Origin: Pseudomonadales bacterium
GTDB taxonomy: Bacteria > Pseudomonadota > Gammaproteobacteria > Pseudomonadales > Azotimanducaceae
Length of the DNA stretch: 50,078 nucleotides
NCBI GenBank assembly: GCA_016779325.1
Contig: JADHNU010000014.1
Span: 1 to 50,078 of the forward strand
Direction: 5' to 3'
The position numbers and the translations under genes are program-made. A model generated the notes under the pieces. The model saw nothing but the letters and a program-made list of their open reading frames with translations, was not told where the DNA came from and ran no database searches. Of this stretch, positions 32,350 through 41,011 are shown piece by piece; position 1 is the stretch's first letter, and every line of letters begins with the position of its first letter.

Positions 32350-34602
32350 ATGAAGCGCCTCATGATCTGTTTCGTTGTCCTCGCCCTCGCAGCCTGCCAA
32401 GGGGAGCCCCAAGCCCCCGTCAGCGATGAGGCCGCGCGCTGGGCCGCCCGCGCCGAGCGCGTCCAGATCACGCGCGACGACTGGGGCATTCCCCACATTG
32501 AGGCCCCCACGGACGCCGACGCAGTGTTTGGCATGATGTACGCCCAGGCTGAGGATGACTTCCCTCGCATAGAGCGCAACTTCCTCTTCGCCCAGGGCCG
32601 GCTCAGCGAGGCCTTTGGGGAGGCGTACCGTTGGGTCGATCTACGCATGCGGCTCTTCATTGATCCTGAGGCACTCAAGGCCGAGTACGACCGAAGCCCG
32701 GCGTGGCTTCAGGCCCTCATGGACGCCTGGGCCGATGGCCTCAACTACTACCTCGCCACCCACCCTCAGGCACCGGTCAAGGTGCTCACACGCTTCGAAC
32801 CCTGGATGGCCCTGAGTTTTTCCGAGGGGAGCATCGGCGGCGATATCGAGCGGGTGCGCCCTGAAGCCCTCGCGGCGTTCTACGAGGGCCAAAGCCTCGG
32901 CGCCTGGGACGCGGGCACGGGACCGCATAGCGCCATCCGAGCCGTAGCCTCCCAGGGCGAAGCCCTGGGCCTGCCCTCCGCCTCCGTCGGGTCCAACGGC
33001 TTTGCCGTTTCGCCGCTGAAAAGCGAAAGCGGCAACGCCCTACTTTTGATTAACCCCCATACCTCTTTTTACTTCCGCCACGAAGCCCACGTGAAAAGCG
33101 ATGAGGGGCTCAATGCCTACGGCGCATCGACCTGGGGCCAATTCTTCGTTTACCAGGGCTTCAACGAGACTGCGGGTTGGATGCATACCTCCAGCGCCGT
33201 GGACAACATCGACGAGTTCCTCGAAACCATCGTTGTGGAAGACGGGAAGCGCTACTACCGCTACGGCGAGGCCCTCCCCCCCGTGGAGGAAAAGTCCGTC
33301 ACCCTAGGGATTCGTCAGGCCGATGGAAGCGTCAAGGAAGAGCGCTACCCCACCTACCGCACGCATCACGGCCCCATCGTTCGCGAGGATGGAGATAAGT
33401 GGGTCGCCGTGGCCCTCATGGAAGAGCCCCGAAAGGCCCTCATCCAAAGCTACGCCCGCACGAAGGCGAAGAACTTAGATGAGTTCCTCGAAATCATGGG
33501 ATCCCATACGAACTCCTCAAACAACACGGTCTATGCGGACGCGGCAGGAAATATCGCCTACCTGCATTCGAACTTCGTGCCGAAGCGCCGGAGCGATCTC
33601 GACTACCGCGACCCCGTCGACGGCAGCGATCCAAGCACCGATTGGCAGGGCATCCACAGCATTGAGGAGAGCCCAAACAGCATCAACCCGCCCACGGGCT
33701 GGGTTCAGAACACCAACAATTGGCCCTACTCCGCGGCCGGCGCGGACCATAGCCCGAAGCCTGAGGACTACCCCCCCTACATGGATAGCGGCAGCGAAAA
33801 TGCCCGGGGCATCCATGCTCTGGCCTTGCTCAAGCCCCTGGACGCCGTGGATCTAGACGGACTGTTGGGCCTTGCCTACGACGAAGCCCTCCCGGCCTTC
33901 GACGACCTTTTGCCCCCCCTATTTGAGGCCTTCGCCGCCTTACCCAAGGGCAGCCCCCAACGCAGCGCCCTGGCTAACGCCGTGGGCGTCCTGGCGGCCT
34001 GGGATCGGCGCTACGCCGTCGACTCCGTTGCCACCGCCCTAGCCATCTTTTACGGCACAGCGCTGCAAGACGCCGTGCGCGAGGAAGCCCGGGCCAATCG
34101 CTGGAATATGCTCACGGTGATGAGCGAAGCCGCGCCCGCGCGACAGCTGGGCGCCCTCGCAACAGCGCTGGCGCGGCTTGAGAACGACTTCGGCAGCTGG
34201 CAAACCCCCTGGGGGGAGATCAATCGCTTCCAGCGCCTCAGCGGCGAGCTGGACCTCACCTACGACGATAGCGCTCCAAGCCTACCGGTGGCCTTTACCT
34301 CCTCCTTCTGGGGGTCCCTGGCCGCCTTTGGGGCGGCGCCGCGGAACGGCACGAAGCGCTGGTATGGCACGCGCGGAAACAGCTTTGTGGCCGTAGTCGA
34401 ATTCGGCGAAAAGGTGCGTGCCCGGGCCATTACGGCCGGGGGTCTGAGTCGGGTCCCGAGTTCGCGTCATTTCGACGATCAGGCCGAACGCTACGCCGCC
34501 GGCGACCTCCGGGAGGTTTACTTCTACCCTGAGGCGATTGCGGCCCACAGCCTCGGCACCTATCGCCCCGGTGAGCCCCGGCCGAGCGAGGCGCGGCCAT
34601 GA
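32350..34602 (+). CDS. Penicillin-acylase-family Ntn-hydrolase lipoprotein
   Basis: 750 residues from the ATG at 32350, GGGAG 6 bases upstream. A lipoprotein signal is seen (LMICFVVLALAAC). The precursor has the S45 acylase order: alpha part beginning VQITRDDWGIPHIEAPTDADA with GMMYAQAEDDFPR, then the beta-chain N-terminal serine, Ser215 in SVGSNGFAVSP, which normally appears after self-cleavage. Later come ETAGWMHTSS and SHTNSSNNTVYADAAGNIAYLH. Relatives cleave acyl-amides such as penicillin G, N-acyl-homoserine lactones or lipo-amino acids; substrate unresolved. It overlaps msrB by 4 bases. The lipid anchor suggests periplasmic or outer-membrane location. Confidence 0.93.
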   Translation: MKRLMICFVVLALAACQGEPQAPVSDEAARWAARAERVQITRDDWGIPHIEAPTDADAVFGMMYAQAEDDFPRIERNFLFAQGRLSEAFGEAYRWVDLRMRLFIDPEALKAEYDRSPAWLQALMDAWADGLNYYLATHPQAPVKVLTRFEPWMALSFSEGSIGGDIERVRPEALAAFYEGQSLGAWDAGTGPHSAIRAVASQGEALGLPSASVGSNGFAVSPLKSESGNALLLINPHTSFYFRHEAHVKSDEGLNAYGASTWGQFFVYQGFNETAGWMHTSSAVDNIDEFLETIVVEDGKRYYRYGEALPPVEEKSVTLGIRQADGSVKEERYPTYRTHHGPIVREDGDKWVAVALMEEPRKALIQSYARTKAKNLDEFLEIMGSHTNSSNNTVYADAAGNIAYLHSNFVPKRRSDLDYRDPVDGSDPSTDWQGIHSIEESPNSINPPTGWVQNTNNWPYSAAGADHSPKPEDYPPYMDSGSENARGIHALALLKPLDAVDLDGLLGLAYDEALPAFDDLLPPLFEAFAALPKGSPQRSALANAVGVLAAWDRRYAVDSVATALAIFYGTALQDAVREEARANRWNMLTVMSEAAPARQLGALATALARLENDFGSWQTPWGEINRFQRLSGELDLTYDDSAPSLPVAFTSSFWGSLAAFGAAPRNGTKRWYGTRGNSFVAVVEFGEKVRARAITAGGLSRVPSSRHFDDQAERYAAGDLREVYFYPEAIAAHSLGTYRPGEPRPSEARP

Positions 34603-35117
34603 ACCCCGCGCGCCGAGCCACCCTAAGGCGCCTGGCCCTTGCCCTGTCAGCGCCGCTGCTCAGCAGCCGCAGCTTAGCCGCTAAGGACCAACGCCCGGCG
34701 GTCGAACACGCCGCGTGGCGCCCTCTGCTAAGCGCCGCCGCCTTCGAGGTGCTGTTTGAGGAAGCAACGGAGCGGCCCTACTCAAGCCCCCTGAATGACG
34801 AAAAGCGCGGGGGCCGCTACCACTGCGCAGCCTGCTACTCGCCTCTCTTTTCGAGCGCCGCTAAATACGACAGCGGTACGGGCTGGCCAAGCTTTACGGA
34901 AGCCCTCCCCAAGGCCATGGGAACGAAGCGAGACTTCAAGCTGCTCATTCCGCGCACCGAGTACCACTGCGTCACCTGCGGTGGGCATCAGGGCCACGTC
35001 TTCAATGACGGCCCTCGCCCTACTGGACAACGCTGGTGCAACAATGGGCTGGCGCTGCGCTTTGTGCCCGAGGGCGAGGCCGCACCGGCCCTTCGCTGGC
35101 CGGCCTCCACAGGCTAG
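34599..35117 (+). CDS. msrB: Exported methionine-R-sulfoxide reductase MsrB
   Basis: 172 residues. The zinc-binding cysteine pairs are in YHCAACYSPLFSS and YHCVTCGGHQGHVF, the substrate segment is KYDSGTGWPSFTE, and the resolving/catalytic region RWCNNGLALRFVP has the reductive cysteine (family usually RYCxN). An N-terminal extension of about 30 residues with paired arginines and a hydrophobic core (ARRATLRRLALALSAPLLSS, then RSLAA) looks like a secretion or Tat-type signal. The product would repair oxidised methionines in the periplasm. It is coupled to the acylase by a 4-base overlap and meets feoB tail to tail over CTAG. Confidence 0.92.
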   Translation: MNPARRATLRRLALALSAPLLSSRSLAAKDQRPAVEHAAWRPLLSAAAFEVLFEEATERPYSSPLNDEKRGGRYHCAACYSPLFSSAAKYDSGTGWPSFTEALPKAMGTKRDFKLLIPRTEYHCVTCGGHQGHVFNDGPRPTGQRWCNNGLALRFVPEGEAAPALRWPASTG

Positions 35118-36943
35118 AGCAGCAGTCCCGCCAAAAGAAACGCCACCCAGGCAGCGGCGTAAGCCAGTAGGAGGTAGGCAACCACCATGGAAAGCGGCAA
35201 GCGCCAGCTGCCGCTTTCCCGAGCCAGCAGGGCAACGGTGGACACGCATTGCAAGGCAATGGCAAAGAAGACCAGCAAGGCCAGGCCTGATCCCAGCCCC
35301 AGACCCGAGGCCTGGATTTGGTCGACTAGAGGAAGGTAATTCTCATCGGCCCCTTCGATGCCAAAAATCGCGCCGAGAGTGCCCACAAAGACTTCCCGCG
35401 CCAGAAACGCCGTGAGAATCGCCACGCCATAACGCCAGTCGAGACCGAGAGGCGCGAACAAAGGCTCAATGAGGCGCCCGAGCGCACCCAGCCAGGAGGC
35501 GCCCAGATCGGCGCCCTGATTCGGGAAATAGCCCAGCACCCAAACCACTGCGGTCACCATAAAAATCACCGCGCCGGCCTTGGTCACGAAATGCTTAGAG
35601 CGGTCAAACGCCATGCGCAGGAGGGGCTGCCAGGCGGGCAAGCGATAGGGCGGCATTTCCAGAACGAACGGAGGATCGTCCTCAGTCGCCGGCGCAAACT
35701 TGGCCACCAGCGCCGACACCAGCAAGCCCACCATCAGCCCAAAGAGATAAAGCGTGACCATGGCGAGCCCCTGCAAACCCAGCAGCCCTCCCAGCAAAGG
35801 GGTAGCGGGAATAAAGGCCGCAATAAGCAGGGTGTAGACGGGCAGGCGCGCCGAACAGGGCATCAGGGGCACGGCAAGATAGGTGAGCCAGCGCTTCCGC
35901 GGCGACTCCACCACCCGAGCGGCATAGATGCCAGGAATGGCGCAGGCAACGCCCGAGAGCATGGGCACGAAGCTTTTCCCGGTCAGCCCAAAGGCGCGCA
36001 AAGGACGATGGCAGATCACCGCAGCCCGAGCCATGTAGCCGGAATCTTCCATGAGGCCCACGATGATGGTGAGCACGAAAATCTGCGGCACAAACACCAA
36101 GAAGGCGCCTACGCCCCCGAAAAGTGCATCGGCGGCGAAGTCCTGGAGCATGGGATGGGGCAAGCGAGGCACCAGCACGTCGGCCATCCAGCCCAGGGCC
36201 AGTTCGATGCCATCCATGGCCGGGGCGGCCCAGGTAAAGATCGCTTGAAACAGCACAGCCATCAGCGCGAAGAAAGCGACGCCCCCGAAGAGGGAATGGA
36301 GGAAAAAACTATCCAGCCGCGTTTGGCCCTGAAGCAGCAGCGCGCCCTGGGCGCCGAAGCGCACCGTCAGGCTGCGCGCCTCGTCCTGGAGAGCCTCATC
36401 ATCCAGAGCGTGAAAACGGGCCGGCGAGGGCGCCGGCGTTGCCGCAGCCAAAGCCGCCCGGAGGGCATCTAGGCCTTCGCCGGTCTTGCTCGATACCCCA
36501 TAAACGGGTACGCCAAGCGCCGCACTTAAGCCCTCCACATCGAAGCGGTCACGGCCCTTGGGAAAGGCATCGATCATGGTCGCGACGAGAAGCACATCGC
36601 GCCCCGCCCGGGCCGCTTCCCGAAGCACCTGCAAAGCAAGATTCAGGCTCTTGCCGAGGCGTGTGGCATCGATCACGCAGAGCACCCGTTTGAGGTCCTC
36701 CCGCGCCAGGGCCGCGTGGAAGCCATCGGAGGCAATGCGCTCCTCCCCGGACAGGGGAGCGAGGGAGTAGGTGCCGGGAAAATCCAGCAAGGTGAGCTCG
36801 GGATGGCCCAGCAGCGCGCCCCGGCCCAAGCTCACCGTGATACCCGGGAAGTTGGCCACCTTCTGCGCCAATCCGGTCAGGCGGTTGAAGAGGAGACTTT
36901 TCCCAGAGTTCGGACTGCCAATGAGCAGGGTCTCATGGCCCAT
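35114..36943 (-). CDS. feoB: Ferrous iron transporter FeoB
   Basis: 609 residues from the ATG at 36943. The N-terminal G domain shows G1 GSPNSGKS (9-16), the switch FPGITVSLG, G3 DFPGTYS (54-60), and G5 SSKTGEG. The membrane half contains two Gate-type regions, with GVACAIPGIYAARVVESPRKR and PLMPCSARLPVYTLLIAAF as signature helices. Protein length is shorter than E. coli FeoB (773 aa). At the G4 position the usual N-x-x-D reads TMID (123-126). FeoB drives GTP-dependent Fe2+ uptake across the inner membrane. It overlaps feoA by 11 bases. Confidence 0.95.
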   Translation of the reverse strand: MGHETLLIGSPNSGKSLLFNRLTGLAQKVANFPGITVSLGRGALLGHPELTLLDFPGTYSLAPLSGEERIASDGFHAALAREDLKRVLCVIDATRLGKSLNLALQVLREAARAGRDVLLVATMIDAFPKGRDRFDVEGLSAALGVPVYGVSSKTGEGLDALRAALAAATPAPSPARFHALDDEALQDEARSLTVRFGAQGALLLQGQTRLDSFFLHSLFGGVAFFALMAVLFQAIFTWAAPAMDGIELALGWMADVLVPRLPHPMLQDFAADALFGGVGAFLVFVPQIFVLTIIVGLMEDSGYMARAAVICHRPLRAFGLTGKSFVPMLSGVACAIPGIYAARVVESPRKRWLTYLAVPLMPCSARLPVYTLLIAAFIPATPLLGGLLGLQGLAMVTLYLFGLMVGLLVSALVAKFAPATEDDPPFVLEMPPYRLPAWQPLLRMAFDRSKHFVTKAGAVIFMVTAVVWVLGYFPNQGADLGASWLGALGRLIEPLFAPLGLDWRYGVAILTAFLAREVFVGTLGAIFGIEGADENYLPLVDQIQASGLGLGSGLALLVFFAIALQCVSTVALLARESGSWRLPLSMVVAYLLLAYAAAWVAFLLAGLLL

Positions 36944-37190
36944 GGGGAGACTCCGCGCAAGGCTCCGTGTAAATTCGCGCCGCCAACGCTTTCTCGAGGG
37001 AGAAGCACGCCCCCGCCACGGCGTACACCCGAGGCGCGCCAAAGGCCGGACGATGCACACAGCGGACTTCCGCGCCCGGGAAAAAGCCCAGTTCCCGCAG
37101 CCGTTGGGCATGGGCCTGCGGTAGCGCCCCATCCAGGGTTTGGACGCGCGAGCAGGTGCCTTTTGGAAGCGCCCAAAGCGTTATCGCCAT
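36933..37190 (-). CDS. feoA: FeoA, SH3-like partner of FeoB
   Basis: 85 residues with the FeoA signature RLRELGFFPGAEVRCVHRPAFG and the closing VAGACFSLEKALAARIYTE. FeoA is a small cytoplasmic SH3-like protein needed for FeoB activity. It begins the feoAB operon, with a perfect AT-rich palindrome 48 bases upstream that resembles a Fur box. The gene overlaps feoB by 11 bases. Confidence 0.94.
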   Translation of the reverse strand: MAITLWALPKGTCSRVQTLDGALPQAHAQRLRELGFFPGAEVRCVHRPAFGAPRVYAVAGACFSLEKALAARIYTEPCAESPHGP

Positions 37191-37238
37191 GGCGGGGAAT
37201 CCTGTGGGGGCAGGGCTAGGGGCCGAGAGGCTAGCATA

Positions 37239-37253
37239 GAATAAGAATTATTC
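37239..37253. promoter_or_regulatory. Candidate Fur box between feoA and an MFS gene
   Basis: The sequence GAATAAGAATTATTC is a perfect palindrome (GAATAA, three bases, TTATTC) in an AT-rich island within GC-rich DNA. It resembles known Fur sites such as those containing AATAAGAATTATT. It is 48 bases before feoA (minus strand) and 33 before the MFS gene (plus strand), so it could serve both. Known from general Fur biology; binding here is inferred. Confidence 0.75.
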
Positions 37254-37285
37254 ACATTTGGGCAGCGGACGAAATAGGACACCCC

Positions 37286-38497
37286 ATGGCTCCGGGCCTC
37301 CTCACTAACCGAGATTATCGCCTACTTTGGCTCATTCTCGTCACCAGCGGCCTCGCCCTCTGGCTACGCATCTTGGTGACGGCCCAGGGGCTTCTCGACA
37401 GCGAAGGGGACCCCTGGCGCGTCGGCCTTATTGGCGCCATTCAGCTCGTTGTACAAATTCCCGCGCTGCTCTGGGGGGGCACCCTCGCAGACCGCTTCAA
37501 CCGCAAAACGCTTATGGTCGGGGCCCACGGCCTAACGGCCCTCACCATGGGTGGGCTTGCCCTTCTCGCCACCCAAGGGGCCCTTGGCCCCGGGGCTATC
37601 TATCTTGCCGTGGCGCTCAGCGCGGCAACCCAGATGTTTGCCAATCCGGCCCGGGCGGCCCTGGCGGCGGCCGTACTGGGGGATCGGCTACTGATGCGCG
37701 GCACCTCCATTGATAACGGCACGGGGAACGCCTGCGCCGTTGCTGGCCCCCTGCTCTTCGCCCTGTGCACCACGACGCTCGGCCTTCCCGGCACCTTCGC
37801 CCTGGCCGCCCTCCTTTCCGCCTGGGCCGCCGCCCTTCCCCTGCTGATTCGCGCCTCGGGCCACGGTCAGGATCCGGCAGCGCCTCGGGGGAGTGTGGGC
37901 CAACAGACCCTCGAGGGCCTGCGCTACGTCTCTCGGCACCCCATTTTGCCCGGCCTGTTCCTCCTGGACACGGGCATTACGGTGGTGTCTTTCTACCGGG
38001 AAATTTTGCCCGTCCTGGCCCTTGGCATGTTTGCCGGTGGCGCCAGCGCCACGGGGCTGCTCGGCTCCGCCAACGCGGCGGGGGCCATTGGGGGCGCCGC
38101 CCTGGCCCTGCTCCTTGCAAGCTATCGAGCCAAGGGACGATTGGTGCTGTATGCCTCGCTGGTTTACGCCCTCTGCCTCTTTGCCTTTGGGCTCGCGGAG
38201 GGCCTCCTTCTGGGCGCGGTGCTGCTGGCGGCCGTGGGCGCCGCCGATGCCGTCACCGTCACCGTACGCAGTAGCACGGTCATGCTGACCACCCCGGACG
38301 CCATGCGCGGCCGCGCCTTCTCCCTCATGATCCTGGCCGCCCAAACGGCCAATAATCTTGGCACCCTCTGGATCGGCTTTTTTGCGGGCTGGCTTGGGGC
38401 TCGAGAAAGCATGCTGCTTGGCGCGATCCTCGCTTTCTTGGCAACCTTGGCTATCGGTTTGCTGTGGCCGCCCCTCCGGGCTTATCGGGCCCCCTGA
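37286..38497 (+). CDS. Major facilitator superfamily transporter (EntS-like group)
   Basis: 403 residues with about 12 hydrophobic helices. It starts NRDYRLLWLILVTSGLALWL and has the inter-helix loop GGTLADRFNRKTLMVG typical of MFS antiporters, and a second DAMRGRAFSLMILAAQ loop. Its opening resembles the EntS family of siderophore exporters, though substrate assignment by eye is weak. It diverges from feoA across the Fur-like palindrome. TAGGA lies about 7 bases before the ATG. The PAP2 gene follows after 18 bases. Confidence 0.88.
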   Translation: MAPGLLTNRDYRLLWLILVTSGLALWLRILVTAQGLLDSEGDPWRVGLIGAIQLVVQIPALLWGGTLADRFNRKTLMVGAHGLTALTMGGLALLATQGALGPGAIYLAVALSAATQMFANPARAALAAAVLGDRLLMRGTSIDNGTGNACAVAGPLLFALCTTTLGLPGTFALAALLSAWAAALPLLIRASGHGQDPAAPRGSVGQQTLEGLRYVSRHPILPGLFLLDTGITVVSFYREILPVLALGMFAGGASATGLLGSANAAGAIGGAALALLLASYRAKGRLVLYASLVYALCLFAFGLAEGLLLGAVLLAAVGAADAVTVTVRSSTVMLTTPDAMRGRAFSLMILAAQTANNLGTLWIGFFAGWLGARESMLLGAILAFLATLAIGLLWPPLRAYRAP

Positions 38498-38515
38498 ATC
38501 CGTAAAGGAGATCGC

Positions 38516-39406
38516 ATGTCCCTTTGGCATGATATGAGCTGGGTCCCGGCCCTCCGCCATCCAGCCCTAACGCCCCTCTTTGAGGGCTTCACCCTGGCTG
38601 GCTATCCCCTTTTCTATCTTGCTTTATTGCCCCTGGTGCATTGGCTGTGGAAGCCTCGGGAAAGCCACCGGCTCGTGGCCTTCCTCATCGTCAGCGCCCT
38701 GCTGAATTCGCTCCTAAAAGACACCTTCGACGACCCCCGCCCCAGCGCGGCCTTCGCCCTCGACGGGCGAGTGGGCGATAGCTACGGCTTCCCCAGCGGC
38801 CACGCCCAGCTTGCGGTGGTGACCTGGGGCTACCTGGCCGTCATGGCGCAAGCGGCTTGGGCGCGGCTCGGCGCCGCGGTCATGATCCTGGGCATCGCCC
38901 TCAGCCGCCTCTATCTTGGCGTCCACGACCTTGAGGACGTTGTGGGCGGGCTCGGACTTGGGGGGGTGAGCTTGGCGCTGATGGTGCGCTGGCAGGACGT
39001 GCTGGCGGCTCGGTGGCAGGCGCTGGGGCCCCTACGCCAAGCCGCCGTGATGCTGTTGCCCTTAATTGTCGCCTCCTTTGCCTGGCCCGAGCCCGATGGC
39101 CCGGGCGGCGTGCTGGCCCTGGGCGCCTATCTTTTTGGCTGGTGGCTGGGGGCGCGACTGCTGCCCCAGCAAACGCCTTGGGACAGCGCTGCCCCCCGGC
39201 GCAGGGGCGCTTTTGTCGCCTTGGCCGTACTCGCCCTTGGCGGCCTGTTTTACGGCCTCGGGAAGACCGGCGGGCTACTTGTCAGCCTGGGGCTGGGGGA
39301 GAGCGCCGCCTTTCTCCTGCAAACGGGGCTCATGGGCCTTTACGTGACCGCCTTAGGCGGCGGGATAAGCCGCCTGAACGGGGGCGCGGAACCGGGCAAG
39401 GGCTAA
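38516..39406 (+). CDS. PAP2-family membrane phosphatase
   Basis: 296 residues. The three active-site motifs are KDTFDDPRPS, YGFPSGHAQLAV and SRLYLGVHDLEDVVGG, which give the acid phosphatase/PAP2 triad arrangement. Six or more hydrophobic helices are visible. Substrates may be phosphatidic acid, undecaprenyl pyrophosphate or another lipid phosphate; context does not decide. AAAGGAG precedes the start. It follows the MFS gene and probably shares its transcript. The convergent serine hydrolase stop overlaps its stop by CTAA. Confidence 0.93.
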   Translation: MSLWHDMSWVPALRHPALTPLFEGFTLAGYPLFYLALLPLVHWLWKPRESHRLVAFLIVSALLNSLLKDTFDDPRPSAAFALDGRVGDSYGFPSGHAQLAVVTWGYLAVMAQAAWARLGAAVMILGIALSRLYLGVHDLEDVVGGLGLGGVSLALMVRWQDVLAARWQALGPLRQAAVMLLPLIVASFAWPEPDGPGGVLALGAYLFGWWLGARLLPQQTPWDSAAPRRRGAFVALAVLALGGLFYGLGKTGGLLVSLGLGESAAFLLQTGLMGLYVTALGGGISRLNGGAEPGKG

Positions 39407-40917
39407 GGCTCCGAGGTTGAGGGCTGGCGCCGGAATTCACTTTCGAAGGCGTCTAGGCCGCGAACGCTGCCGTCCGGGGCCAGGTCAAAGCGCGCGAAGG
39501 TCCCCCGATTCCAATCCTTGAAGGTCACCAGAAAGGTGTCGCCGTGCCAGGGCTCGAGCCCATAGCGCCGGGTTCGGGTTTCGAGGGTAAGGCGAGAGCC
39601 GTCATCCGCCAGCACCAGGGTAAGGGGCCCCGCCGTAGGGCTCAAATAGCGGCCCGCATAGGCGCGGAGAGGGCGAGTCGGCGGCGCGTAGGGGCGCTTG
39701 CTCGCAACGCTCTCCCAAGCGGCCACCCGTTTCATGGCGCGCGCCTGGTAAAGATCGCGCACGTCGGCAAACCAGCGGGGGCGCTCCCGCTCCGAGCGAT
39801 CATCCATGACGCGCCAGAGCGCGCCATGGCGCAGCTCCGCGCCTTCCTTATTCGCCATCACCATCACGGCCCGCCCCTGGCTGCGGTCGAGGCCCAGGAG
39901 CGCGACGAAGCCACTTAAGCTACCGGTGTGGTAGTCAATCTTTCGGCCCTGGAAATCCTGCTGATACCAGCCCAGGGCGTAGCTCCGCCAGCGGGGTTGG
40001 GTAAGCCTTGCGGTGGGGTAGTACTCCTCCTCCGAAAGCATGAATTGGGGCTCAAAGAGGGTTTGCACCGCCGCCTCGGACAGGACGCGCTCCCCCGCCC
40101 GGTTTAAGCCACCTGAGAGCAAGCATTGCGCCCAGCGCGCCATGTCGTTCACCGTGGACCAGACGGAACCGGCTGCATTGGGCTGGTCGGGCAGGAAGGA
40201 GTGATCAATCTCTCGAAGCACCCCGCGTACCTCATCGTGGGGCCGGGCCCGGGGCAGCGAGGCCGGAATATCGCCGCGCTTGGCAAAGGTTCGGTCCATC
40301 CCCAAGGGACCCCAAATACGGGTTTGAAGCAGCACGGGCCAGGGCTCACCGCTCACGCGCTCAAGCACCCGCGCCACGAGCTGATAACCCGTATTCTGAT
40401 AGATGAAGCGGCTGCGCGGAGGCGCCTCCGGCGCCAGCGCGGCCAGGTAAGGCAATTGAAGATCCAGGGACATGCCCTGGTTGAATACCAGAAAATCCGT
40501 GCTGGGAAGCCCACTGCGGTGGGTGAGCAAGTCCCGAAGGGTGAGCTCTGCCGCCATCCGCGCGTCCACCAGGCGGAACTCCGGCAGGTAACGCTGGATG
40601 GGGTCATCCAAGGCCAGTAGCCCTTCATCCACCAGGGTCAGGGCCGCCGCGGCGATCATGGCTTTGGTGGTGGAGGCATTGGCAAATAAGGTATCAGGGG
40701 TGACGGGGCGGCCGCCCTTCACCTCCGTCGTGCCATAGCCTCGGGCAAACACCAGCTTGCCCTCTTCCACCACGGAAACCGCCAGCCCCGGCACGTCCCA
40801 AAGGGCCATGGCCTCTCGGAGTTCGGCGTCAAAGGGCCCCGCCTCAAGCGCCGAAGCGCTCCGGCTTAAGCCCACCAGCAGGAGCAGAACCAGACCCCAC
40901 GATCCGAGTTGCTTCAT
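39403..40917 (-). CDS. Exported beta-lactamase-like serine hydrolase
   Basis: 504 residues. A signal peptide (SWGLVLLLLVGLSRSASA) precedes a class C-type domain with the SxxK motif STTK in LFANASTTKAMIAA and the YxN tyrosine in FIYQNTGYQLVARV. Further into the fold is YALGWYQQDFQGRKIDYHTGS. The C-terminal 140 residues (YAGRYLSPTAGPLTLVLADD) form a DUF3471-like lipocalin-type add-on. Such enzymes are esterases or peptidases of the periplasm; substrate unknown, and true beta-lactam resistance is not implied. GGAAGGGG precedes the ATG. The aldehyde dehydrogenase terminator lies upstream. Confidence 0.92.
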   Translation of the reverse strand: MKQLGSWGLVLLLLVGLSRSASALEAGPFDAELREAMALWDVPGLAVSVVEEGKLVFARGYGTTEVKGGRPVTPDTLFANASTTKAMIAAAALTLVDEGLLALDDPIQRYLPEFRLVDARMAAELTLRDLLTHRSGLPSTDFLVFNQGMSLDLQLPYLAALAPEAPPRSRFIYQNTGYQLVARVLERVSGEPWPVLLQTRIWGPLGMDRTFAKRGDIPASLPRARPHDEVRGVLREIDHSFLPDQPNAAGSVWSTVNDMARWAQCLLSGGLNRAGERVLSEAAVQTLFEPQFMLSEEEYYPTARLTQPRWRSYALGWYQQDFQGRKIDYHTGSLSGFVALLGLDRSQGRAVMVMANKEGAELRHGALWRVMDDRSERERPRWFADVRDLYQARAMKRVAAWESVASKRPYAPPTRPLRAYAGRYLSPTAGPLTLVLADDGSRLTLETRTRRYGLEPWHGDTFLVTFKDWNRGTFARFDLAPDGSVRGLDAFESEFRRQPSTSEP

Positions 40918-40961
40918 GGAAAACCCCTTCCTAAACCGGCCCTGAGCATAGCGCGCCGGGC

Positions 40962-40993
40962 AAAAAAAAAGCGCCGGCAGAGCCGGCGCTTTT
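40962..40993 (-). terminator. Intrinsic terminator downstream of the aldehyde dehydrogenase gene
   Basis: On the minus strand, an exact 8-bp stem GCGCCGGC/GCCGGCGC with a 3-base loop (TCT) is followed by nine T's (plus-strand AAAAAAAAA at 40962-40970). A flanking AAAA/TTTT extends the pairing. It lies 19 bases after the aldehyde dehydrogenase stop and is the only textbook rho-independent terminator I found. Confidence 0.93.
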
Positions 40994-41011
40994 CAGGTCC
41001 TGCGACGCGCC

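Noticed and set aside
36944-37132. N-terminal extension of FeoB
   Set aside because: It lies entirely over feoA in another frame; the G1 motif near residue 9 of the short form is the standard position.
37688-38560. 290-codon minus-strand frame opposite the MFS gene
   Set aside because: Low-complexity Gly/Gln/Glu-rich translation without domain; the MFS helices are on the other strand.
39403-40917. Antibiotic-resistance beta-lactamase
   Set aside because: It has SxxK and YxN motifs, but the length, DUF3471-like C-terminus and divergence fit an esterase/peptidase-like serine hydrolase.
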